DNA of 64,000 bases from Sesamum alatum. Its lineage: Eukaryota > Streptophyta > Magnoliopsida > Lamiales > Pedaliaceae. How positions within the stretch are numbered: the first letter of the stretch is position 1; the number at the start of each line of letters is the position of its first letter. This document shows positions 35,021-46,229 of the stretch, piece by piece. The notes beneath the pieces were generated by a model, which was given only the letters and a program-made list of their open reading frames with translations, was not told the DNA's origin and did not search any database. The DNA is taken from assembly GCA_034509735.1 (NCBI GenBank), contig JACGWO010000005.1, positions 39,896,479-39,960,478 on the forward strand, written 5' to 3'. Made by a program: the position numbers and the translations under genes.

Positions 35021-35282
35021 GACTTGCTTGAATCTTTCCCTAATTTTTCCATTCATATTTTATTTAAATTCATCGAACCAAATTGCTACTTTATAAAATT
35101 AATTTTTTGAGGTAAGTGTGCAATTAAAGAATTTATGAAAATACAAAGAGAGTTAATTAGTGAAATTAGAGGATTGTTAAATTAGTAAACTTGTTTTCTG
35201 TGTCTTAAATTCTGATAATCCCTGAAGATCTAGCCCGACTTCTTTTCAGTGTGTGTTGTGTGCGTGAAAACAGACAACATCT

Positions 35283-37920
35283 ATGGCTCATTCTGCTCTT
35301 GTTTCAGTCATGAATACGCTTGAGCTGAATTTGCACTCCGATCGCTTTCACTTTTTCCATGCGAAATACCATATCATCTCTCTTTACCGAAAAGTTCGGT
35401 TCTTGCAAACGTTGTTCCAAGATTCTCGCCAAAAGAGCAGCCCAGAAGAGATGGATTCCTTGGAAATCCGAATCAGAGATTCAGCATCACTGGTCGAAGA
35501 CGCGGTCGAATTCTACGTTTCGCAACAAGTCTACAAAGATCCTGACACGTTCATCGCCCTGTGGGATTCTTCAACTGATCAAGAAAGCCGGGAGTATCAT
35601 GACTTAGATGAAATAATGGTGCGGATTGATTTGATCGTAGAAGAGCTGTTGAACGATAGATGTGGCTTGAAGGATTTGCTGCCGAGGAAACATTTGCCTG
35701 TTCTTGGTTCTTCAAGACATGCTCGTGCTGGCAAGATTAATGCGATGGTGGGCTTCGACGAAGATGTGATGGAACTGAAGGATAGACTCACCGGATGGGA
35801 ATCTAAGCTCCAAGTCATACCCATTACTGGAATGGGAGGCGCAGGTAAGACGACTCTTGCTAAAAATCTTTATGATGATTCACTTGTCAAACATCACTTT
35901 GATGTTCGTGCTTGGGTGACGATATCCCAAACATATCTCTTGCGCGATGTAATTCAAGGACTTTCAACTGACATTGGAGATGTCACTAACAAGAAGCAAG
36001 AAAAGAGTATTCCAGATTTAGCACATAATTTCTACAAAAAGTTGAAGGGAAGGAGGTATCTGATTGTATTAGATGATATGTGGAGTACAGAAGCTTGGAA
36101 TGATTTGAAAAGGATATTTCCAGATGATGGTAATGGGAGTCGGATCATGTTAACCACTAGGCTATGGGATGTGGCCATTTATGCAACTGACTCTTTTAGC
36201 CCTCCTCATCGAATTCGTTTGTTGGACGAGGGTAAGAGTTGGCATCTACTTTGTCAAGAGGTATTTGGACAAGAACGTTGTCCTTTGGAATTCCAAGAAT
36301 TGGAGGATATCGGCAAAATGATAGCACGCAATTGCAATGGGCTCCCTCTTGCGACTAGCGTGGTTGGTGGGCTTCTTGCAAAATCAGCAATGACACGAGA
36401 ATTCTGGGGATACGTTGCCGAAAATGTAAATTCTATTGCCATAGAAAACGAGGAGCATTGTTCCGAGATATTATCTTTGAGCTATAATCATTTGCCTCAT
36501 CATCTCAAACCTTGCTTCCTCTACTTTGGAGCTTTCCCTGAAGATTATCCAATTCCTGTCACCAAACTCATCAGATTATGGATCGCTGAGGGATTTCTAC
36601 GTCCAACTAGATCGAAAAGCTTGGAAATGGCTGCTGAGGGATACTTAAATGACCTTATCGACAGAAACCTTGTCATCGTCCGCCAAAGAGGATCTAATGG
36701 GAAAACAAGAACATGCACTATGCATGATCTTTTGAGGGACTTGTGCATAAAAGAAGCTCAAAAAGAGAATTTTCTTCACATCATCAACAAGTCTGCTCAA
36801 TTTTCTCCCTGGGACATGAATAATATTCCACGTCGTTTGATCATGCATCTAGATATTCCTGAAGGTAGTGACATTATTGAATGCATGGAATCGATGACAC
36901 TCACTCGTTCTTTGTTGTGCAATGGACATGTTCTCTCTACATCGCCATTCTACAAAAATTTCAGGTTTCTGAGGGTATTGGATTTTCTTGAAATAGAAGT
37001 CCCAAAATTTCCTTTTGATTTTCGATTCCTAGTGAACTTAAGGTACCTTTCTTTCACTTTCGAACGCTTTCGTGTACTCCCTTCCCAAATATCCCTACTT
37101 TGGAAACTCCAGATATTGATTATCCGTGACCCAGAGAACTGGTTAAGCATGATGTATCGTCCTCATCTCCAACCCTACTGTGACTTAGATACGCCATCAA
37201 AAGTCTTCCAGATGACACAATTAAGACATATACAGATGACTGAAATTTTCTTGCCTAATCCTATTGATAAGGAAAATCCTGTTGTCCTAAAAGACCTGGA
37301 AACACTCTCGACGGTCGCAAATTTCAGATGTAGAGGTCCTGAGGAAATTCCCCAACCTTAGGAAATTGGGTGTTTATTATTATGCTGCTCACGTAAAATG
37401 TTGGTCAGCTTATAACCTCAAAAATCTTGTGCGCCTGTCCAAACTTGAAAACCTAAAGTGCGTCTTTAACTGGACGCCTAATGAAACTTTGTTGCCGAAT
37501 CTCAGCTTCCCCGAGAGCCTCAAAAAGCTTACTCTCAGTGGCAGCATGTTATCTTGGAAAGATATGTCAATTATTGGCTCCTTGCCTCATCTTGAAGTTT
37601 TCAAACTTAAAGAGTACGCCTTCACGGGCCCAGTGTGGGAGCCAATTGAAGGGGAATTTCCTCGACTCAAATTCCTGCTAATTGAGAGAATTGACCTGGA
37701 GCGGTGGATAGCTGAAAACACACACTTCCCCTGCCTTGAGCACCTGATCATTAGGGACTGCTTGGATCTAGAGGCAATCCCTTCAAGTATTGGAGATATA
37801 GCGAACTAAAAATGATAGACATTGACGACTGCAGCTCTTCTGCTGTGGCGTCAGTCGAGCAGATTCTGGAGGAGCAGCGAGACATGGAGAATAATGTCCT
37901 TCAAGTTATTGTACGTCCCA
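35283..37920 (+). pseudogene. NLR-4: type I CNL resistance gene, broken twice in the LRR
   Basis: The plus-strand paralogue of NLR-1. ATG 35283 opens 692 codons to a stop at 37359-37361. N-terminal CC (MAHSALVSVM...), P-loop GMGGAGKT 183-190, kinase-2 YLIVLDDMW, GLPLA, FPEDYPIP and canonical MHD are all intact. Compared with NLR-1, a net 5-nt deletion near 37330-37345 shifts the frame in the LRR. The LRR continues in another frame from 37366, and a second, one-base deletion near 37803 shifts it again before the C-terminal residues, which run to a stop near 37917. The unrepaired product is a CC-NB-ARC protein with a short LRR. The upstream region is related to that of NLR-1 (a shared 'gtgtgttgtgtgcgtg'-like leader), so the two derive from one duplication, now in inverted orientation. 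Confidence 0.85.
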
Positions 37921-38412
37921 ATCCATTCTGTTTGTAAAGACAGAAAAAAGATATATCTTCAGTATCAATGATGGAGATTATATACACAACAGAAGCTGCA
38001 ATTATGGGTACAGACTCATACTAAACTTTCTTCCAATACTGTTAGGAGGTAATGATACAAGTACTTCACTGCCTTCATACCTCACAAAATCACAACTCTG
38101 TGAAGACCGCATTAATTAAAGGCACATCTTCAGCAGCAAAGACGGTCCAGTTTATTTGATTGGATTTCTTTGAATGAACTATTTGTATCAAGTGCCTGTT
38201 AGACATCAAATCTAAACTCACATCCTTTTTTTCTTTTCTTTCTTAATATGATTCTACATTTTTATCAATGTCTATAAGAATATAAAAAGAAAAGTTCCCT
38301 CTTGCAAACGGCGGTTTGTGATATGACCATAGCACTATTTTTTTTTTTTGTTATGTCAATGATATATTCTTAAATTAGTTTTCTTTTCTTTGTTTCCTTT
38401 TGAAATGTGATA
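37921..38412. other. 3' flank of NLR-4
   Basis: No gene. The part at about 38090-38150 resembles the 3' flank of NLR-1. A T-run lies at about 38338-38349. Confidence 0.4.
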
Positions 38413-38797
38413 TGTTGGCGATGGTAAAAGGATCCATTCGGAAAGTCAAAGTTTTCCATACGAAGCAAGAAGAAACAATGACCCATTAGTTTCAAGTGTT
38501 ATGTAATTATCGAATTACTCCCGGTCATTTCATTTTACCCATTAGTTTCAAGTGTTATGTAATTACTGAATTACCTCCGATCATTAAATTGTACCCGTTA
38601 GATAGTGGTTGGTTGGGGTACGAAATTGTCTTTACGCCTCCCCACATTCATGATTTGTTTAGTATAAATAGATCATCGATTCATTGTAAAAGAGGGACTT
38701 TTTGGAAGAAGAGCAATAAAGAAAGTGAAGCTTTGAGTTTTCGACTCAAGACGTGTAAGTGTGCTTTGATCATATATTTCCCGGATTTTTCTCCATC
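38413..38797 (+). mobile_element. Possible solo LTR or retroelement insertion
   Basis: This roughly 385-bp block splits a sequence that is uninterrupted in a nearby duplicate (compare 38350-38411 plus 38800-38870 with 38965-39115). It begins tgttggcg and ends ccatca (TG...CA). It contains a TATA-like tataaata at 38663-38670 and an AATAAAG near 38716, the order seen in plant LTRs. It also has an internal duplication of about 57 bp (cccattagtttcaagtgtta at about 38481 and 38538). No matching 5-bp target duplication is clear, so the class is uncertain. Confidence 0.35.
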
Positions 38798-39121
38798 AGC
38801 TGGTATATATTTTATTCTTATTTATAAATTATTTTAAAATGTGAGATTTGTTATTATATGCACACAGGGACGACGTGCTACAACAACTAGTTAATATATA
38901 TAAAAAAAAAGAGACACGTTTTACTGCAAACGACAATTAATTTTTGACACCACCAATTTTATTGTTATGTCAATAATTAATACCCTTAAGTTGGTTTTGT
39001 TTTCTTTATTTTGTTTCTTTTTATTTTTGAAATATGATATATCGATTTATATAATTTATTCTTATTTATAATATATTTTAAAACGTGAAAAATTATTTAT
39101 TTATTAATTATATGCACATTG

Positions 39122-39285
39122 GAGATGTATATTTAGCGATACTAAAAATGATATATGTTGACTATTGCAGCTTTTCTGCTAACCCATCAGCAAAGCGGAT
39201 CTGGCATATTCATATAATTATTTATATAAAAAAATATAAGTGTACTGCATGAAGAATCATGTCCTTCAAGTTCCTGTTAAAATTC
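39122..39285 (+). pseudogene. Duplicate fragment of the NLR-4 C-terminal end
   Basis: 'gcgatactaaaaatgata...ttgactattgcagcttttctg', with gaps, matches the last coding stretch of NLR-4/NLR-1 (gcgacactaaaaatgatac...gacgactgcagctcttctg), and 'aatcatgtccttcaagtt' follows as in the parent. It is a small non-functional copy, part of the local tandem duplication around 38330-39285. Confidence 0.6.
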
Positions 39286-39540
39286 ATTTTGAATAATTTT
39301 TTGTATATTATGTTTTTACTTTAATGTTAAACTTATTTTAATATCGTGAAGGTAAAATTACAAATAATGTGATTTTGATGTCACAAAGACGTGCATACCC
39401 TTATTAAGTAGATTATACATAAGAAGTAACTATGAAGAATAAAATTCTAATGTGGAAAGAAAGAATTCTGTAATTCTAATTCCTTTAACGCTTTATTGTT
39501 TATTACGCGCAGGGAGGTCCCAGCACCAATGGATCTAATC

Positions 39541-39678
39541 CCTTTAGTTAGGAATTCTAGGACTCTAGCGACGAAGTTCGAACAAGTGGTGCTTTCTTTT
39601 GGCTACTAGGAGGGAAATCGTGATGCTGATCTTTTGGCTAAATCCGCAGCTGCAACTCAGTCTCAAATTAAGCTCTGA
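39541..39678 (+). pseudogene. RNase H-like fragment, probably from a LINE-type retroelement
   Basis: Forty-five codons, interrupted by one in-frame TAG at 39607, read like the C-terminal end of the plant retroelement RNase H (RVT_3) domain: a TKFEQVVLSF segment, then EGNRDADLLAKSA, where the Asp and Leu-Ala-Lys pattern is characteristic. A stop follows at 39676. No reverse transcriptase is nearby, so this is a stranded fragment. Confidence 0.5.
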
Positions 39679-39737
39679 TCACTAAGGTTTTTTTCAGGGC
39701 AAACTCTATTTTCTCTCTGTCCAGTCTCAAGAAAAAG

Positions 39738-39980
39738 AGGATAAATGCAATTTACTCCATTGTGATATAAGAAAATGAGCAAAAATTCCATTGTGAAAAA
39801 ATAATTAGCAAATTATCCCCTGTAATCTTAAAATGAAGCAAATTACCCCCTTTATTTTTCCTTGATTGGGGGATAATTTGCTTCATTTCTCAAAACACAG
39901 AGAGGTAATTTGCTAATTATTTTTTCACAGGGAATTTTATGCTCATTTCTTATATCACAGGGATAAATTGTATTTATCCC
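39738..39980. mobile_element. Palindromic MITE ('aatttaccccc' family), 243 bp
   Basis: The arms aggataaatgcaattta and taaattgtatttatccc are inverted. The element is flanked by the perfect 10-bp direct repeat caagaaaaag (39728-39737 and 39981-39990). Confidence 0.85.
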
Positions 39981-40628
39981 CAAGAAAAAGGTTAGAAGAT
40001 TTATGTAACTCGTTTTCATGGCGCGTAAAAAGAATCCTCAGTCGCCAACTAAACACTATTTTCTCTAGTTTTACTCATTATTTAAGCAATTATCAGACTG
40101 GGGACTAGCCAATTTAAACAGTGAAATAGTCCGCCAGTCACCTGAAAATGCAGTTTCTGAATAAGAAAAACCATGTAAAAAAAAATAAAAATACCAATTT
40201 CAAGATGCAGATACTTGAAATGATCAAGAACTTTTAGAACACTGATAAAAGAAAATGAACCTGCGCCAGAGAAACGCAATCGACCTTTACCTGGGATCAA
40301 CACTTGTATTTGAATATCTAAAACGTAGATTATCCACACAATTTACTTAAAGTAGATAGAAATTAATATGCAGTAACACATACATGCTCAAAATACTTCA
40401 CTACTACAGCAGAAAATTAGAACCAAGTTTTAACAATATGAAAAAATAAAAAAATACTTAAACATTGTGCAATTCTTCATTACTTGAGCTAAGATAATAA
40501 CGTCTACATAAGTGATGTTTAATGCTTAATGTGTAATTAGCTAACACTCTAAGCAAATGAATCAAACAACTCCCTATTTTCTATATATATATATATATGT
40601 ATGAAGAAAATCGTAGAATCAACTGTGA

Positions 40629-41966
40629 TCATTCATCAGGAGGAAAAATAGAGAGCTTGAATCCAAAGAATTTGGCGTTTTGCTCTTCTTGCTTCTTTTG
40701 TTTTGCCTTTTGAATTTTCTTGGCAGAGGCAACTGCAAGTTTAGAGTGGCACAAGTCCAAAGCTTGGAAGTGTGGTGCATCAGCCAACCCAATTGGAATT
40801 TCTCGGAGTTCATCACAATTATGCAGCTCAAGGCGCATGAGTTTGGGGAAGTGATAGCCAAAAGCTAGCCAAGTAACTAAATTTGTGCGTCCAATGTGCA
40901 ATATTTCAAGACCACGAAAATGTGTTTTAGCTACCTCCCAGCAATCCCCCATGAATGCATTATCTTTTAGCTTGAGCACCTTGAGGTTCTCCAGCAATCC
41001 GAGAATAGAGATATGACACCAATCCAAAAAAGTGTAAGATAAAGTTAGGCTCTTCAGTTTTGGTGGGAATTTGAATAGTGGAGGAAAGCCACGCAATTGG
41101 CATTTGGAAGGTGGATTTGAATATATATCATTTTGTAACTTAAGCTTGACAAGCTGTCCCAATTTCGCCAAATTATCCAATGATCTTTTATTGCCGTCTA
41201 GAAGCAAGGCTAATTGCCCACGGATGCCCAATTTCTTCAAATTATGAGCCCTTTCAAATACTTCTTTCGTGCAACTTTGTGGTGAAATTCCATTGAACGT
41301 CTGAAGATTTTCATTTGCTTTACTACTTTGCTCTATCTTTGGCATAGTAGCGGATGCATTTGTCTTTACAAGCCTTAAGTGAATCATCTTCCAAATATTG
41401 GCTTTGATTTCAAGAGTTCGCGATGTTGTGTAAACTATAAGAGTTTGTATGTTCAACAATTTGGAGAAAAATTCAGGAAGAGTTGCCAAATTCAAGGACA
41501 AGGTAAGGTACCTCAAATGAAACAAATGGCATAGATTACTTGGAATTCTTGCAAATATGATGGGTTTGGCCTCTAAAACTCTAAGCACTTTAAAAGCTGC
41601 AGGTATGGTTGAAATGTCTTGTCCTTCCAAACTGATATTTTCCTTGGAGAAACAAACAAAGGAATGTACTCGAGGACCATGAGGTTGAGAAGAGGGAAAC
41701 TTTAAGACATCAGAATGGATGCAAAGACGACGACATTCTTCTAGGCTAGTACCAGAAGGTTCAAATTCACCATCACACCTTTTCACTTCTTGAAAGAGAT
41801 TCTCTCTTTTGCTTCTTGCTTCATTCTTGCAGAAATTAAGTAGCATGTTGTGAATGCGGCATGTTTTAACTCCACCTTCGGACCTCCTCTTATCAACTCT
41901 TAACAAATTTCTATCGATAAGATCCTCTAAGTAGTTTTCTGCAATTTCCTCCAGACTAATACCCAT
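40629..41966 (-). pseudogene. NLR-5: C-terminal (post-NB-ARC and LRR) part of a type II CNL
   Basis: A 445-codon open frame starting at an in-frame ATG (41966) and ending FPPDE then TGA. It matches NLR-3 from the GISLEEIAENYLEDLIDRNL segment, after RNBS-D, to the C-terminus without a break. The whole CC domain, P-loop, kinase-2 and GLPLA are missing upstream. Similarity stops near 41985, close to an acceptor-like aatttcag on the minus strand. The MHD position reads IHN: the Asp is replaced, unlike any neighbour. It is either a truncated pseudogene or, if transcribed, an LRR-only protein. I found no exon upstream that could supply the missing half. Confidence 0.8.
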
Positions 41967-41985
41967 GTTTCGTTGCTGAAATTTT

Positions 41986-43101
41986 GAAAATTTTTTGCTG
42001 AAATTTCTAATAATTATTGATAATTATTGTTGGTGAGAACTATTGACTTATGACTTTCATAACTTATGCATTCGATTTGTTTTTAGAATAAGTAAACGTT
42101 GGATGACGAAATAACCAAGAGATAGACTTGGTCTTGTTGTTAGTTTTGTTATACGTAAGACCTGAGTTCGAATTCTCGCCAGCACAATTGCATTTTTTTT
42201 TTTTCAAGAAATCCGTTAGTTTTAATGAAGGGATAAAAAATGATGAAATCTTTAAAATTGAGGGACCAAATATATGAAAGAGAAACATAAAGTACCAAAA
42301 GTGGATAAGTGGTATACTTGAGGGATCAAAAATAATGTTTACCCCTTCTAAAACTACTAATTTTGGCGCGAGCAAATTAGCAACTATAATGTTGAATAAA
42401 GTAATACAACCAATATACTTTACATTTGCATCTTGAAAAAATAATAGGCATTTCACAAAATCGGGGGAAGGTTGTGGGTGGAAAAAAATTACAAAACTCA
42501 TATATATTATAATTATTAAATATTATATATTTATATATGAAATAATATTTCATATACAGAAATCATAAAATTCGGTAAATTCCCCGTCAAAATCCTATGT
42601 GGCAAGAAGAAAAAAGTACCCAATTCTAAGACTGTAAAAACGACCAATTCAGCACTTTCCCATCAGATTTGAGGACTCTGATGGCCGGAGTTCTCAAATT
42701 GCACATTAAAACCTAATGTCACTAAATTGCCACCTCCATAATTAGGTGTTTTGAAAGTGCTAACCCTTAATATGTTGGACCAAAATCACAATATTTATCC
42801 TAGTTGAATAAATTTTATATTATTTATTCATAATTTTTTATCTAAAAAATGAAATATATTTAATAATTCTTCCATAAATCTAACATACATTTTTGAGAAA
42901 GCATTTGCAAAAGCGCAATGCATGTACACTTTGCCAGGAGCATTAAAATTGTTTATCCATTTAAATACACATTAGGATTCCCATGCATTGTTTATCCACC
43001 AATTTCTCTCAGCAAAAATTTCAAAGAGAGCAAAAGATTTGAGGACTTGAGTTTTTGGAAGAAACACGGAGAAAAAGGGCTAGGGAATGATAGATTTTAT
43101 C
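41986..43101. other. Intergenic region with weak repeat remains
   Basis: I see no gene. At about 42150-42200 there is a stretch containing gttcgaattctcgcc followed by a T-run, which resembles the B box and 3' end of a tRNA-derived SINE but is not a complete tRNA. The rest is AT-rich, with degraded 'ccaaaa' element arms at about 42550-42800. Confidence 0.4.
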
Positions 43102-43432
43102 GGGTAAATTTTTTTTTATCGTGTAAGACTAAGATATTATTTGTTTTGGTACCACAATTTAGGTAGGTGACTGTTTTAGTCCCATAAAACACGTTTTTCA
43201 ATTTTTTTAGTCCCAAAATATCACGTTTTTCAGTTTTTTTGGTCCCAATTTCAGTTTTTTTGGTCCCAAAATATCATGTCATTTTTTGGACCAAAAAAAC
43301 TGAAAACGTGTTTTATGGGACCAAAAAACACTAAAAAACATATTTTATGGGACTAAAATAGCCACCTACGTCAGATGTGGTACCAAAACAAATAATGCCC
43401 TAATTTTACAGGACCAATAAAGCATTTTACCC
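43102..43432. mobile_element. Mutator-like MITE, 331 bp ('ggtaccacaa' family)
   Basis: The inverted arms gggtaaattttttttt... and ...aaagcattttaccc have paired 'ggtaccacaatttaggtagg' blocks. The flanks gattttatc (43093-43101) and gattttctc (43433-43441) match at 8 of 9 bases. Same family as 16602-16898. A further element arm ('cacttttggtacccc') follows at about 43460-43560. Confidence 0.7.
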
Positions 43433-43805
43433 GATTTTCTCTCATCCAAATGTAAAAGCAATGGGATAATTTCACTTTTGGTACCCCAGGTATGACCTTA
43501 TTTCACCTTTGGTACCCCCTGTTTTCATGTCATCAATGTTGATACCCAAAGTTTTCTTTTTTTATCGAGCTGAGTACCTGCCGTTAGTTGACCGTCAGAG
43601 TTAACGGTCAAAGTCATTTTGGCGGGAAATTGGCAGTTTTTTGCTTATTTAATGGCTACCATTTACTACACCATAAAAACTAGAGTTGAAAAGGTAAAAT
43701 TGAGAATATTTTGGGAAAAATACAAGAGGTATGAGGAGAAATTAGTTTCAACCTTACTCAAATACGAGTGTGGGTTCGTCTAATGAGAACATTTATGTGG
43801 AAAAA

Positions 43806-44635
43806 ATGTATTGTGAGTGTGGAATTAAGCTACCATTGAAGACTTCTTAGATCAAAATAAATTCGGAAAGAAGGTTTTGGGCATATCCTAATTGGGGTAA
43901 ATTTATATTTTATATTATAGAATTAATGGTGTATAATAAAAAATACAAAATAAATAAGAATAAAATATAAATTTACCCCGTAATTAGGATATGCCCAAAA
44001 CATTCTTTCCGGATTTTTATTAATGGATTCTCATTAATTGTTCTTTAAGATTGATATTTTCAAGTATTAAATTATTATTTATGTTTTATTTTAACATAAT
44101 GTAATCTGATATATATTAAAACAGGTAATAAATTTTTATTTTTTTTTTAATTAATTTATTATTAAATGATTCCCCCCTTCCCCCACCCCTCCTCTCTTTT
44201 TTTTTCTATTTGATTTAGAATGTCTACTTCTAAATCTACATAAAAAAAAAAAAGAAAAATGAACTCCTTGATTTTGAGGTACAAGAACCCTAATATCATT
44301 GCCAAAGGATTGCGGACATCGAGGTTGTTGGTTCAACAAAAGAGACTGAAGGCAAATTGTTTTCCAACTGCAGAACAAGTCAGTGTAATGTTTTCTATTG
44401 GTTGGAACCTGTTAGTGTTTCCGACAAAGATTTCCATATATCCTACGTCATTTGAAATGCCAGAAAGTGCAGATAAGGTCGAATCGAACAAGGCAAAATT
44501 GGAAGAAAATTACACAGAGTTGATCTCTATTTTCCAAGATCTAACAGAAAAATAAAACAATTGGAGGCAAATCAAAGATTCATAAAAGGATTATTTGTAG
44601 CGGCGTTTCTTGTATTGGCCGTAGTATTAAAGTAG
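43806..44635 (+). pseudogene. Decayed GRF-type zinc-finger gene with C-terminal membrane helix
   Basis: From 43806 the translation begins MYCECGIKLPLKTS, then a stop, then SERRFWAYPNW. The order Cys-x-Cys-Gly, Leu-x-Thr-Ser, Arg-Arg-Phe-Trp and Pro is that of a plant GRF zinc finger, with the Pro-Gly before RRF and the third Cys lost. After a hairpin insertion, a frame at 44259-44555 includes a charged helical segment ending ELISIFQDLTEK. One base out of frame it continues with IKQLEANQRF and a hydrophobic tail FVAAFLVLAVVLK to a stop at 44633-44635. Small plant GRF proteins often have this finger, coiled coil and C-terminal membrane helix layout. Broken by a stop, at least one frameshift and an inverted insertion. 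The function of the family is unclear to me. Confidence 0.5.
43862..44013 (+). repeat. Inverted duplication (hairpin) of the GRF-finger segment
   Basis: Arms of about 56 bp at 43862-43917 and 43958-44013 are inverted copies with few differences (both contain gggcatatcctaatt or its complement), separated by an AT-rich loop of about 40 bp. The left arm contains the RRFWAYPNW codons. Confidence 0.75.
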
Positions 44636-44639
44636 TCCT

Positions 44640-45450
44640 TTGAAATTGTTATTTTTTGAAGTTTAATGAAGACATTTTGATGAAAGAGCTCATGATATGT
44701 TCAAGGCAAAAAAGACTAGAATAAGGAAAATATGCACATATTAACAGAATCCAAGATGTGCACAACACATAACATTGAGAAAAAACCAAGTCTATAAGTC
44801 TATGTATACAAAAGGTCATCATTGAAAAGACATTAACAAAAATGAAGATGTGCACAACACATCACATTAAAAAAAAAAAAAAAAAATAGAAGCCAAGTAT
44901 TATAAATCTGTCTCCAAAAGGCCATCATTCAACAAAAACCAAGTATTACGGTCACTCTCTTTGTGACTCTGGTTGTGTAGATTTGCTTTCTGGCAATGAA
45001 GTTGAGCTTGAAGTTCCACAGGCTCTTGGCTTGTATAAATGTGAAACTCCTTGAGGATTGATGATATGGATTGCGTCGTGATCGGCAACATTTTCTTTTG
45101 AAGGTATTTTGGGAGGAGTCATGCTTCCTCTTTTGAAGCTTAATTACTTGAGAGTGAAACAAAAGTTTGTTGTTTCCTTATAGCTTTTGTATGGATCTAT
45201 GGTGGGATAGAAATAATATTGTGGTTGATAGTTATTTCTTTGTAATTAATTGACAGAAAAAATACTAAATGAAAAGTATTCTACAAGTACCTGTGGAGGC
45301 CTAATAATACTTGAAACACTTGTCTGAGGTGGAAAATGTTCCTATAAACAAACAACATGAATTAAGGCCAGTTATTCAATATCAAAGAGTTAAAAATTTG
45401 TTCAGTATTGTAATACTTAACATATCTGTAATGGCCTGAAAGTGGGTCTT
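44640..45450. other. No confident gene; short minus-strand coding-like remnant
   Basis: The minus strand at about 45120-44930 reads MTPPKIPSKENVADHD and continues about 40 further residues rich in Ser, Pro and Gln before a stop. It looks like the tail of a protein, but I cannot place it in a family. Overlapping frames here are shadows of each other. An A-run lies at 44871-44886. Confidence 0.3.
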
Positions 45451-45721
<271 letters not shown>

Positions 45722-45754
45722 CTCGAATGCTGAAGAAAAAAGAATCAGAGTCAT

Positions 45755-45970
45755 ATCAATAATATATTCCAAGTATCCTATGCAATTTCTTCCCAACTTT
45801 GATTAGTTAAAAAATCTCTGAGCAACTCATAGTTTGATTTGTCATATAGTTAAATATCATAATCTTGTGGGGGAAAATATCATATAAAGGATGCATGGTT
45901 TAAGATTAATAGGCAAGATATAACTTAGAGACAATATCTTTGGGCAATACTCATTCTCTTCAAAACATCT
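45755..45970 (-). pseudogene. Short NLR relic (post-NB-ARC region)
   Basis: The minus strand has an IKL-stop-VAQRFF string corresponding to IRLWIAEGFL of the intact genes, with the Trp codon turned to TGA. The sequence is similar to 47340-47540 and 52940-53130. Heavily decayed. Confidence 0.5.
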
Positions 45971-46229
45971 AATTAGTTACGCTATATAATAAGAAATGAT
46001 ATAATAAATTCTTCATTTGAACCCCAATTAGCATATTGCACTAATATGCACGGAAAAATTTTGCTTAAAAAGAACAAAATACATTTTAATTGGTTAGATT
46101 CATTTTGTTTTAAATATATTTTTATAATAATAATAACTTTTTTCATATTGTAGTTCGTTCTATGATAGCGAAACAAAGTGTATCATATTTATATTATTAA
46201 AATTACAACAATATGGTTGCAATAAGGGA

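Noticed and set aside
42150..42200. Possible tRNA gene
   Set aside because: Only a B-box-like string is present; no acceptor stem or anticodon arm can be folded.
42064..42501. A 145-codon minus-strand frame
   Set aside because: It covers repeat arms and a T-run, its composition is that of AT-rich noise, and no family is recognisable.
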